Assembly: GCA_964373615.1 (NCBI GenBank)
Contig: CAYJVP010000013.1
Coordinates: 1-18,126, forward strand
Length of the DNA: 18,126 nucleotides
Direction of reading: 5' to 3'
Source: CAYJVP01 sp964373615
GTDB lineage: Bacteria; Patescibacteriota; Patescibacteriia; UBA9934; GWF2-40-263
Shown here: positions 7,608 to 14,381 of the stretch, piece by piece
Layout: each line of letters starts with the position of its first letter
Position numbering within the stretch: the stretch's first letter is position 1
Program-made: the position numbers and the translations under genes
The notes under the pieces: generated by a model
What the model was told of the DNA's origin: nothing
The model's input: the letters and a program-made list of their open reading frames with translations, nothing else
Database searches by the model: none

Positions 7608-7853
7608 ATGAAATCGGAAAAAATTCTCACATATACGGCCGTTTTTGAGCCAGCAGCAGAGGGTGGCTATATCGTTTCGGTTCCCGCTCTTCCCGGTTGC
7701 TTAACCCAAGGTGAAACATTCGAAGTGACAAAAAAGAATATTCAAGAAGCCATCTCCATGTATCTTTCCGTGTTAAAAGAAGACGGGGATGAAATCCCGG
7801 AGGAGTCCCGTGAATACGTAGTAGCGAACGTGACGGCGACCTTACCTGTCTAG
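7608..7853 (+). CDS. hicB: HicB-family antitoxin, short form
   Basis: An 81-aa protein. Residues 8-48 show the HicB partial RNase H-like fold signature: YTAVFEPAAEGGYIVSVPAL, then PGCLTQGETFEVTKKNIQEAI. It is expected to bind and mask the HicA toxin. It lacks the C-terminal ribbon-helix-helix or HTH DNA-binding domain found in longer HicB proteins, so autoregulation by this protein alone is doubtful. It is followed after 2 bases by hicA, giving the antitoxin-first order, and is probably the first gene of a hicB-hicA-rpe transcript. Confidence 0.85.
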   Translation: MKSEKILTYTAVFEPAAEGGYIVSVPALPGCLTQGETFEVTKKNIQEAISMYLSVLKEDGDEIPEESREYVVANVTATLPV

Positions 7854-7855
7854 CT

Positions 7856-8083
7856 GTGTCCGGGCGGCTTCCACAAATTAAGTCTTTGGAACTGGTCCGA
7901 GCGCTAGAAAAGCTCGGATTTGTTGTACGCCGACAGTCCGGCGGCCACGTCGTTCTGCGTCACCCCGCGACGAGACGGATCACAATCGTTCCGCTTCACA
8001 GCCGTGAGGTCAAACGGTCGCTTCTCTTCGGCATCCTGAAACAAGCGGGCGTTACTCAAGAGCAGTTCAACAGTATGTTATGA
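7856..8083 (+). CDS. hicA: HicA-family mRNA interferase toxin
   Basis: A 75-aa protein with the double-stranded-RNA-binding-like HicA fold. It includes LVRALEKLGFVVRRQSGGH, with catalytic His31 in GGHVVLRHP, then ITIVPLHSREVKRSLLFGILKQAG. HicA toxins cleave mRNA and slow growth when the antitoxin is lost. The start is GTG at 7856, two bases after the hicB stop. Its own stop overlaps the rpe start (ATGA at 8080-8083), so rpe translation is probably coupled to it. The motif residues are complete, and nothing suggests an inactive toxin. Confidence 0.88.
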   Translation: MSGRLPQIKSLELVRALEKLGFVVRRQSGGHVVLRHPATRRITIVPLHSREVKRSLLFGILKQAGVTQEQFNSML

Positions 8084-8742
8084 TCGAACTCATCCCCTCC
8101 CTTCTCGTTGATTCCCAAATCGAATTTGAACGCCGTCTGCGTCTCGTGGAAGGTGTGACCAAAACGGTGCATGTTGATATTTTGGACGGCACCCTTTTCC
8201 CGCACATGAGTTGGCATGATGCGCGAGCCATCGGAGCGCTCGCGACAGGGGTCCGGTTCGAACTCCATCTCATGGTGACAAACCCGCTCCCGATCATCGC
8301 CGAGTGGAAACGCCTTGTGCCAGGCACGATCCGGGCGCTTGTGCATGCTGAAATCGAACGCCCGCTCGGCAAGGTTCTTGAAGAAACGCGCCAAACGTAC
8401 GGACTTGAGGCGGGAGTGGCGGTCAATCCCGAAACCCCGCTTGAGGAAATCCATAACGTCTTTCACGAACTCGATGCCCTTCTTGTGATGGGTGTCCACC
8501 CTGGGAGCTCTGGGCAAACGTTTGAAGGGACCTATATTCTTGATAAAATCCGCCAGGCCCGACACCACCGGCCTGACCTCCACATTGAGATAGACGGCGG
8601 GGTCACAAAAGACCTCATCCCTTCCCTTATTTCCGCCGGGGTCACGCGTATCTGTACGGCCTCAACCATTTTCTCCACAGTTCATCCAGAGCAGGCCTTC
8701 CGGGAACTCCAAAAACTGTGTTATCATTCACCCCGTTCGTAA
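8080..8742 (+). CDS. rpe: Ribulose-phosphate 3-epimerase
   Basis: A 220-aa cytoplasmic TIM-barrel enzyme that interconverts ribulose 5-phosphate and xylulose 5-phosphate. Active-site elements are all visible: IPSLL at 5-9, HVDILDG with H31 and D33, ELHLMV with H63, VMGVHPGSSGQTF at 136-148 (phosphate loop), and IEIDGGV with D172. These match the metal-binding His/Asp set of the family. The length is typical. The ATG overlaps the hicA stop by 4 bases, an unusual partner for a housekeeping enzyme. Function links it to rpiB upstream and the transketolase genes downstream. Confidence 0.93.
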   Translation: MIELIPSLLVDSQIEFERRLRLVEGVTKTVHVDILDGTLFPHMSWHDARAIGALATGVRFELHLMVTNPLPIIAEWKRLVPGTIRALVHAEIERPLGKVLEETRQTYGLEAGVAVNPETPLEEIHNVFHELDALLVMGVHPGSSGQTFEGTYILDKIRQARHHRPDLHIEIDGGVTKDLIPSLISAGVTRICTASTIFSTVHPEQAFRELQKLCYHSPRS

Positions 8743-8762
8743 GCTAAACCATCTTAGAACCT

Positions 8763-9563
8763 ATGACGCGAAAACTTCTCTCCCTTTTCTCGATCGCGGC
8801 CGTCATGTTCACGCTAAACGGCCTACCCATGCGCGCCTCGGCACAAACCTTGGTCGCGCTTGACGACATCGATTCCGGCGACCTTGTTCGCGGCGAAAGT
8901 TTTTCGGCCGTGTACTATTACGGCGCGGACGGCTTCCGCTATACCTTTCCGAACTCCGCGACGTATTTCACCTGGTACGACGATTTCGACGATGTGAAAT
9001 GGATCAGCGATACAGACCTCGGAAAAATTCAGATCGGCGGAAATGCAACGTACAAACCGGGGGTTCGCATGATCAAAATCAACTCGGACCCGAAAACCTA
9101 CGCCGTGGATGAAAGCGGCACGATCCGATGGGTCACGAGCGAGGAAGTCGCGATCGCGCTGTACGGATCAAGTTGGAACACCATGATCGACGACGTCCCG
9201 GACGCATACTTCCCGAACTACGACCGTGGAGATGATATCGAAAGCGCCGATGACTTCGATCCGGATGCGGCCGAAGCGTCCGCAGACGACATCAATGAAG
9301 ATAAGGACCTGAAGGCGCCCTACATCGTCACCATGTCAGACAACGCATACAGCGAGACGGTGATCGAGATGAAGGCAGGACGCGCGGTGCGTTTCGAAAA
9401 TGACGGAAACAACAAGCACACCGCAACCGCGGAGGACCTCTCCTGGGGCACCGGCACGATTCAAAGCGGCAACTCCTTTACGCGCTACTTTGACGAAGCG
9501 GGTGAATACGACTTCTTCTGCAGCTACCACTCCTCGATGACCAGTACGATCGTCGTGGAATAA
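8763..9563 (+). CDS. Secreted cupredoxin-domain protein
   Basis: A 266-aa exported protein. Residues 1-28 are a signal peptide (MTRKLL, a hydrophobic core, and ASAQ as likely cleavage site). Residues about 37-152 form an aromatic-rich domain (SGDLVRGESFSAVYYYGADG, with YTFPN, YFTWYDDF, IQIGGN, YKPG, IRWV) that I associate with surface proteins of Patescibacteria; its function is unknown. An acidic linker (about 153-183) follows. Residues about 186-266 are a plastocyanin-like cupredoxin with a complete type 1 copper set: H219, C253, H256 and M259 (CSYHSSM). A role in electron transfer or copper binding at the cell surface is an inference. No lipobox or sortase motif is seen. A strong terminator follows, so this gene ends its transcript. 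Confidence 0.85.
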   Translation: MTRKLLSLFSIAAVMFTLNGLPMRASAQTLVALDDIDSGDLVRGESFSAVYYYGADGFRYTFPNSATYFTWYDDFDDVKWISDTDLGKIQIGGNATYKPGVRMIKINSDPKTYAVDESGTIRWVTSEEVAIALYGSSWNTMIDDVPDAYFPNYDRGDDIESADDFDPDAAEASADDINEDKDLKAPYIVTMSDNAYSETVIEMKAGRAVRFENDGNNKHTATAEDLSWGTGTIQSGNSFTRYFDEAGEYDFFCSYHSSMTSTIVVE

Positions 9564-9570
9564 CGTGCGA

Positions 9571-9609
9571 AACAAATCCGGGTGCCAAGCGGGCACTCGG
9601 ATTTGTTTT
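9571..9609 (+). terminator. Intrinsic terminator after the cupredoxin gene
   Basis: Arms 9571-9586 and 9592-9607 form a 16-bp stem (one G-U) with the 5-nt loop AAGCG, running into TTTT. It lies 7 bases after the stop codon. It separates the cupredoxin unit from the glycosyltransferase pair. Confidence 0.9.
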
Positions 9610-9623
9610 ATGTTACCCTGGAG
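9609..9623 (+). promoter_or_regulatory. Possible -10 box and Shine-Dalgarno of the membrane glycosyltransferase gene
   Basis: TATGTT (9609-9614) follows the terminator, and GGAG (9620-9623) stands 5 bases before the ATG at 9629. This is one of few clear Shine-Dalgarno sequences in the window. The -35 region would fall inside the terminator stem, so the promoter is tentative. Confidence 0.35.
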
Positions 9624-9628
9624 CCGTT

Positions 9629-11170
9629 ATGAAGTGGAAAATTATCGGCGTTTTCCTTCTCGCCCTCACCATGATCATCCTGACCGAAGCACATCCGCAA
9701 TTCCCGGATCCTGATTCGTTTTACCATGCCAAAATGGCTTTGATCCTGCGCGATCAGGGGGTCATCCACGAGTTTCCCTGGCTCCAATTCACCTCGCTCA
9801 AAGAGACCTACGTGAACCCGCACCTGTTCTACCACGTCCTGCTCATCCCGTTTGTGAGCGCATTCGATCCGCTCGTTGGCATGAAAATCTCGGCCGTCGT
9901 GTTCGCTATGGTTGCGCTTTTTTGTCTGTGGCGATGCCTTCTTTGGATGCGAGCCCCGGCCCCGTGGCTCATCCTGCTTGCCACCGTGCTCTCCGCAGGT
10001 TTCCTCCATCGCCTCACGCTTCCGCGTGCGCCAGCGCTTGCCATTGCCCTCCTCCTCTTCCTCACCTGGGCGATGCTTGCCAAACGCCACTTCTTTCTTT
10101 TTTTCGGCGCGGCATTTTTCGTATGGTTCTACCACGGCTGGCCGCTCCTTATCCCAACGCTCGGCGCCGTGATCCTGGCCGAATGGATGGCGCAGAAGGT
10201 TCTCCACGAGCACGTCGCCATAACCTCCGTTCTCCGGGAACACGCAAAAACGGCAGCGGCTGTGATCGGCGGCCTTACTCTCGGACTTGTGGCAAATCCG
10301 TATTTCCCCGAAAACATCGCCTTCAGCGTGCTCGACATTGTGAAAATCGGCGTTGTGAATTACCAGTCCGTGCTCCCGGTCGGTGGCGAGTGGTATCCGA
10401 CCGAGCCAGCAGACTTTTTCGGCACGAACGCGCCCATCCTCATCCTGTTCGGCGCCGCGTTCGCCCTTGCCGTCCCGGGACTGGCGCGACGAACGGAAAA
10501 AATTTCGCGCGGTGAGATAGTCCGGACGCTGACCCTCCTGCTTTTGGCTGGAGGTTACATGGTTCTGACCCTGAAGTCTCGCCGCTACGTTGAATACGCC
10601 GTCCCCTTCCTCACCCTCGCCACAGGAGCTCTCGCAACGATTGCCTGGCCCTTTGCCCGCGACGAGCTCCTCCCTATCATTCGGCCTTGGTTTAAAAAAA
10701 CGCGTGCGCGGCGAATCGCGCTCGGTGTGGTTGCGGCCGTGACCTTTGTGGCCCTTGCGGTCAACGAAGTGATCTGGCTGACGCCAAAGGACGACTACTA
10801 CGCCGCCGCGCAATATCAACCGGCTGTGGAGTGGATCCGCGCCAACATTCCAAAAGAGGAGATCATCTTTCACAATTCCTGGGATTATTCGCTGGTACTC
10901 TTTTATCTTGACGACACGCACCGCTACCTCGTTGGCCTGGATCCAACCTTCATGTACGATGAGGATCCCGCGCTGTTTGAGACCTGGCGCGCGCTCGTGG
11001 CTGGCGAAGATCCGGATGTGTCAAAAATTACCAGCGTGTTCGGCTCGCGCGTGGCGATCATTGATAACCGCGTGAAGGAGGCCGACGCCCTGGCCGAGCA
11101 TCTTGAAGCCTCGGGCCTCTTCCGTCTTGTGAATGAAAACGAATGGATCCGCGTGTACGCCGCGTTATGA
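9629..11170 (+). CDS. STT3-like GT-C membrane glycosyltransferase / oligosaccharyltransferase-like
   Basis: A 513-aa polytopic membrane protein with about 10-12 hydrophobic segments between residues 1 and 385 and a soluble C-terminal region. The first outer loop carries an acidic motif, DPDSFYHA (D27, D29), followed by YVNPHLFYH, as expected of GT-C enzymes using lipid-linked sugars. GEWYPTEPADFFG (253-265) lies in a later loop. NSWDYSLVLFYL (416-427) resembles the WWDYG motif of STT3/AglB/PglB. The protein is shorter than typical STT3 and its exact acceptor is unknown. It could be another polyprenyl-phosphate-sugar transferase. Its stop overlaps the next gene start by 4 bases (ATGA), pairing it with a DPM1-like enzyme that could make its sugar donor. 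Confidence 0.75.
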   Translation: MKWKIIGVFLLALTMIILTEAHPQFPDPDSFYHAKMALILRDQGVIHEFPWLQFTSLKETYVNPHLFYHVLLIPFVSAFDPLVGMKISAVVFAMVALFCLWRCLLWMRAPAPWLILLATVLSAGFLHRLTLPRAPALAIALLLFLTWAMLAKRHFFLFFGAAFFVWFYHGWPLLIPTLGAVILAEWMAQKVLHEHVAITSVLREHAKTAAAVIGGLTLGLVANPYFPENIAFSVLDIVKIGVVNYQSVLPVGGEWYPTEPADFFGTNAPILILFGAAFALAVPGLARRTEKISRGEIVRTLTLLLLAGGYMVLTLKSRRYVEYAVPFLTLATGALATIAWPFARDELLPIIRPWFKKTRARRIALGVVAAVTFVALAVNEVIWLTPKDDYYAAAQYQPAVEWIRANIPKEEIIFHNSWDYSLVLFYLDDTHRYLVGLDPTFMYDEDPALFETWRALVAGEDPDVSKITSVFGSRVAIIDNRVKEADALAEHLEASGLFRLVNENEWIRVYAAL

Positions 11171-11904
11171 AACTCTTGGTCGTCATCCCCGCACACAACG
11201 AGGAGGGTGTGATCGCCCAAAACCTTGAGCGTATTTTTGAGACGTTCCCGCGCATTTTATCGGGATACGATTGGCACGTGCTCGTGGCCGAAAACGGATC
11301 TTCAGACGCGACCGTCTCTCGCGTACAGAATCTCACGACAACGTACCCACGCCTCGAACTGCTGAGCCTTTCAGAGCGCGGAAAAGGAAACGCGATCCGC
11401 ACGGCCTGGATGACACGCGAGGCTGACCTGTTTGCATTCATGGACGCAGACCTTTCGGCGGAGCTCTCTGATCTGCCGCGACTCTTTGAGGCGCTTTCAG
11501 AAGCGGACATTGCCGTGGGCTCGCGGTGGCATCCGGACGCGGTCGTTCAACGCTCCAAAACACGCGCCGCCCTCTCCCGCGCCTACAACACGATCGCGAG
11601 ACTCGCTCTCGCACTCCCCGCACAGGACCTCCAGTGCGGACTCAAAGCCGTCAGACAACACGTTGTGCGCGACCTTCTTTCAAAAACCACGCATGACGGA
11701 TTTTTTTTCGATACCGAACTCCTCGCTCTGGCGCACCACGAGGATTACCGCGTCGTCGAGGTCCCCATCACCTGGACCGAATCGCCGACCCCGGGGCGTC
11801 AAAGCAAGATCAAGCTCGGCCGCACCTCGTGGGAGCTGCTCACCAACCTCTGGGAGCTGCGCGGACGTTTGCATCGCCTGCGAAAGGATGATTTGGTACA
11901 ATAG
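11167..11904 (+). CDS. Family 2 glycosyltransferase, polyprenyl-phosphate mannosyltransferase-like
   Basis: A 245-aa GT-A fold enzyme. It opens with LLVVIPAHNEEG (3-14), has AENGSSD (41-47), the metal-binding MDADL (92-96; D93, D95), VGSRWHPDA (117-125), DLQCGLK (154-160) and FDTELLALAH (181-190). The pattern is that of dolichol/undecaprenyl-phosphate sugar synthases. No C-terminal membrane anchor is visible. The frame is open from 11143, but the ATG at 11167 fits because the family motif starts at once and it overlaps the upstream stop by 4 bases. It probably charges the lipid carrier used by the neighbouring membrane transferase (inference). Confidence 0.88.
   Translation: MKLLVVIPAHNEEGVIAQNLERIFETFPRILSGYDWHVLVAENGSSDATVSRVQNLTTTYPRLELLSLSERGKGNAIRTAWMTREADLFAFMDADLSAELSDLPRLFEALSEADIAVGSRWHPDAVVQRSKTRAALSRAYNTIARLALALPAQDLQCGLKAVRQHVVRDLLSKTTHDGFFFDTELLALAHHEDYRVVEVPITWTESPTPGRQSKIKLGRTSWELLTNLWELRGRLHRLRKDDLVQ
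11894..11902 (+). promoter_or_regulatory. Extended -10 promoter of transketolase N-subunit gene
   Basis: TGG-TACAAT ends 11 bases before the ATG at 11914 and overlaps the stop codon of the preceding glycosyltransferase. There is no convincing -35 box. It would again give a leader of only a few bases. Confidence 0.45.
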
Positions 11905-11913
11905 ATCTCTGCT

Positions 11914-12813
11914 ATGCCGAATCTCACTATCGGTCCGAAAATGCGCAAGCCGCTCCATCTGCATGATCGGAAACTGAAGGAACTCGAGGAGCGAGCAACA
12001 TTGATGCGCGAGGATATCATTGACATGCTGGTTGAGGCCGGGTCCGGTCATTCGGCCGGGCCTCTGGGTTTGGCCGATATGTATGCCGCGCTGTATTTTC
12101 ATGTTCTCGTCCACGACCCGAAACGTCCGGATTGGAAGGATCGCGACCGACTGATTCTCTCCTGCGGTCACACGACTCCGGTGCGCTATGTCGCGATGGC
12201 GCACGCCGGATACTTTCCCAAAAAAAACCTGATGACCCTTCGCAAACTCGGATCTCCCCTGCAAGGTCATCCGGAACGCGCCTGGCTTCCCGCCTGCGAA
12301 AGCACCTCGGGTCCTTTGGGTGACGGGTCGCCACAGGCCGCGGGACTCGCCTATGCGGCCTTGCTCGACCGCGCCCCGTGGCGAGTGTACTGCATCATGT
12401 CAGATGGCGAGCTTCAGGCCGGCATCACCTGGGAGGCGATGCTCTTTGCCGGACGCAACAAACTGTACAACTGTACCTTCATCATCGACCGAAACAATAT
12501 TCAGATCGACGGCACGACCGAGGAGATCATGCCACTTGAGCCTTTGCAAGAAAAATTTGAGGCGTTCAACCTGAACGTGGTGCGCTGCGCGGGAAACGAC
12601 ATTCGCGATTTTGTGACCGCGGTTGAGCGCGCGCATGGCGTCTCGGAAAAACCGACGGTCATCATCGCCGATACCATTCCAGGCTATGGCGTGGATTTCA
12701 TGGAATACAATTTCGAATGGCACGGGAAACCGCCGAAAGCGGGAGAGGAATCACAGAAAGCCGTCGATCAGCTAAGAACATTAGGAGGAAGAATCGTTTC
12801 GGAACATGAATAG
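11914..12813 (+). CDS. Transketolase, N-terminal (TPP-binding) subunit
   Basis: A 299-aa protein corresponding to the thiamine-diphosphate pyrophosphate-binding half of transketolase, which moves two-carbon units between sugar phosphates. Visible elements are GSGHSAGPLG (H46), LSCGHTTP (H86), LQGHPE (H119), GPLGDGSPQAAG, and the TPP/Mg motif SDGE (163-166) ending with DRNN (192-195). The C-terminal half is a separate gene (14382-15509). Split transketolases normally lie side by side; here two unrelated genes and a repeat array separate them. The ATG at 11914 is supported by the -10 box just before it; Met10 is an alternative. The protein is complete, ending at GGRIVSEHE. Confidence 0.92.
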   Translation: MPNLTIGPKMRKPLHLHDRKLKELEERATLMREDIIDMLVEAGSGHSAGPLGLADMYAALYFHVLVHDPKRPDWKDRDRLILSCGHTTPVRYVAMAHAGYFPKKNLMTLRKLGSPLQGHPERAWLPACESTSGPLGDGSPQAAGLAYAALLDRAPWRVYCIMSDGELQAGITWEAMLFAGRNKLYNCTFIIDRNNIQIDGTTEEIMPLEPLQEKFEAFNLNVVRCAGNDIRDFVTAVERAHGVSEKPTVIIADTIPGYGVDFMEYNFEWHGKPPKAGEESQKAVDQLRTLGGRIVSEHE

Positions 12814-12819
12814 TTTGGA

Positions 12820-12983
12820 GATTAGGATATTAGGATATTAGGATATTAGGANNNNNNNNNNNNNNNNNNNNNNNNNNNNNNNNNNNNNNNNNNNNNNNNN
12901 NNNNNNNNNNNNNNNNNNNNNNNNNNNNNNNNNNNNNNNNNNNNNNNNNNNATTAGGATATTAGGATATTAGGATATTAGGAG
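12820..12983. repeat. Octamer tandem repeat (TTAGGATA)n interrupted by a 100-N gap
   Basis: Nearly four copies of TTAGGATA precede the gap (12822-12851) and nearly four follow it (12953-12982). N bases fill 12852-12951, the standard size for a gap of unknown length, so the true copy number is unknown. The array grows out of the left inverted repeat, which contains the first unit. Confidence 0.9.
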
Positions 12984-13009
12984 ATTGGGAGATTAATTGG
13001 TGGTGGATT

Positions 13010-13372
13010 ATGGAACTCGGGGAGCTGGAAATATATCAGCTGGCGAGACAGGTGAGTCGAGATGTGTGGGTGATCTATCAACAAATGGACTGGCGTGATA
13101 AAAAAACTATGGGTGATCAATGGATATGTGCCATTGATTCGATCGGAGCAAACATCTCGGAAGGGTTTGGCCGATTCCACTACCTTGATCGAAACCGATT
13201 CAATTACAATGCCAGAGGATCATTATTAGAAAGCCGTCATTGGACCGAAATCTTGACGGAACGCGGCAATATATCAATAGAAGAAAGCGCCAAGATCATT
13301 TCAAACCTTGAAAAACTCCACCTGCGGCTGAACAACTATATCAATTCGACAAAACAGCTCGCTCGCAAATAA
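13010..13372 (+). CDS. Four-helix bundle protein (23S rRNA intervening-sequence / S23 family)
   Basis: A 120-aa helical protein of the IVP/S23 four-helix bundle family. Its hallmark DSIGANISEGFGR is at 43-55, with LEIYQLARQVSRDVW in helix 1 and ARGSLLESR at 68-76. The family is found inside rRNA intervening sequences. A structural relative, Avd, is the accessory protein of diversity-generating retroelements, where it binds nucleic acid with the reverse transcriptase. No reverse transcriptase or rRNA lies here. The gene is enclosed by nested inverted repeats and an octamer array. Its AT-richer sequence differs from the GC-rich neighbours, consistent with recent arrival. The function in this location is unknown. 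Confidence 0.88.
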   Translation: MELGELEIYQLARQVSRDVWVIYQQMDWRDKKTMGDQWICAIDSIGANISEGFGRFHYLDRNRFNYNARGSLLESRHWTEILTERGNISIEESAKIISNLEKLHLRLNNYINSTKQLARK

Positions 13373-13404
13373 TCTCCCAATTTCACAATATCCTAATCTC
13401 CAAA
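13370..13404. repeat. Right inverted-repeat pair of the four-helix unit
   Basis: TAATCTCCCAAT (13370-13381) is the complement of 12984-12995, and AATATCCTAATCTCCAAA (13387-13404) is the perfect complement of 12814-12831. The inner repeat includes the stop codon TAA of the four-helix gene (13370-13372). Confidence 0.85.
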
Positions 13405-13414
13405 AGTCTCAATT

Positions 13415-14377
13415 ATGTCCCAACGCCATCTCTTCCTCCTCATCGGCATCCCGTTGGCCGTCCTGATCTTGGTCGTCGTGGTCATGCTCTCCGGCCTCCC
13501 CGGAACCAATTTCCCCTCTCCGCTGACCCAGACTCTGATCGACAAGGAAGAAGCCTTTCCTGAGGAAACATTTGAAGGAGAAGCCAGTCTGGGCATCGGG
13601 GCGTTTCCGGATGAGCGTTCGCTTGGCGCTCCCGAATTTGTAGGCGACACCGTCATCTTCCCGCCCGAACCGCCGACCACCGGCGGCAAAACCGCGGCCG
13701 AGGTTGACCAAAAGATCATCAAAAACGGCTATCTCGACCTGACGGTTGATGACGTCAGCGAGACGGTCAGCAAAATCCGGACGCTGGCCACCGGCAAGGG
13801 CGGCTTCGAGCAGGCCTCCTCGGTCTCCGAACGCGAGGACGGCGCCCACTATGGCGACATCACCGTGCGCGTGCCGGCTGTCGAGTTTGAAGGCGTGATG
13901 AACGAGATCAAGACTTACGCCAAGGTGGTGACCACGGAAACCGCCTCCGGCCAGGACGTCACCGAGCAGTACACCGATCTCAAAGCCCGGCTGCGCAACG
14001 CCGAGGCGCAAGAGACCGAGTACCTGAACATCCTCAAGAAAGCCCAGACGGTCAAGGAGATCCTGATGGTGCAGCCGTACCTGAGCTCGGTCAGAGCCGA
14101 GATCGAGTCGCTCAAGGGCCAGATCCAGTATTTTGAAAACCTGACGGCCTACTCGACCATCAGCGTCAGCCTCTCGGAGGAGCCGACCGTGAGAGTGCCG
14201 ACCAAGGAGTTCCGCCCGATCGCTATCGTCAAAGAAGCCTTCCAAGCCCTGGTGGCCGTGGTCCAAGCTCTGGCCGAAGTGATCATTTGGCTGGCCATCA
14301 TCGGTGGGCCGATCGTCATTGTTGCCGTGATTTTCGTCTGGGTTGTGGTTAAGATATTTAAGAGATGGACGAAGTAA
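13415..14377 (+). CDS. DUF4349 membrane protein
   Basis: A 320-aa protein. Residues about 5-27 form an N-terminal membrane segment or signal anchor, and about 287-313 a very hydrophobic C-terminal segment before the basic tail KIFKRWTK. Between them is a DUF4349 domain (about 98-265) beginning KIIKNGYLDLTVDDVSETV, with ITVRVPAVEFEGVMNEI and a helical, probably coiled-coil region near 175-235 (DLKARLRNAEAQETEYLNIL), ending FENLTAYSTISVSL. DUF4349 proteins are membrane-bound and of unknown function. Residues about 28-95 are Pro/Glu-rich and probably disordered. It begins 10 bases after the right inverted repeat and ends 4 bases before the transketolase C-subunit. Its codon choice is rich in GCC, GGC and CTG. 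Confidence 0.82.
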   Translation: MSQRHLFLLIGIPLAVLILVVVVMLSGLPGTNFPSPLTQTLIDKEEAFPEETFEGEASLGIGAFPDERSLGAPEFVGDTVIFPPEPPTTGGKTAAEVDQKIIKNGYLDLTVDDVSETVSKIRTLATGKGGFEQASSVSEREDGAHYGDITVRVPAVEFEGVMNEIKTYAKVVTTETASGQDVTEQYTDLKARLRNAEAQETEYLNILKKAQTVKEILMVQPYLSSVRAEIESLKGQIQYFENLTAYSTISVSLSEEPTVRVPTKEFRPIAIVKEAFQALVAVVQALAEVIIWLAIIGGPIVIVAVIFVWVVVKIFKRWTK

Positions 14378-14381
14378 CTGT

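Larger units (their letters stand above)
12814..13404 (+). mobile_element. Possible mobile unit carrying the four-helix-bundle gene
   Basis: The unit is bounded by an 18-bp perfect inverted repeat, TTTGGAGATTAGGATATT at 12814-12831 and its complement at 13387-13404. A second 12-bp inverted pair (ATTGGGAGATTA at 12984-12995 and its complement at 13370-13381) hugs the gene. Between the left outer and inner repeats lie the octamer array and an assembly gap. It carries one small gene and sits between the two transketolase genes. No transposase is present, and target duplication cannot be judged. Mobility is an inference from structure and location. Confidence 0.45.

Noticed and set aside
9608..10921. 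A 437-codon open frame on the minus strand
   Set aside because: It is antisense to the membrane glycosyltransferase; its composition (long runs of Glu, Arg, Gly, His) is typical of shadow translation.
12820..12983. CRISPR array
   Set aside because: The 8-base units are directly joined with no spacers; it is a simple tandem repeat.
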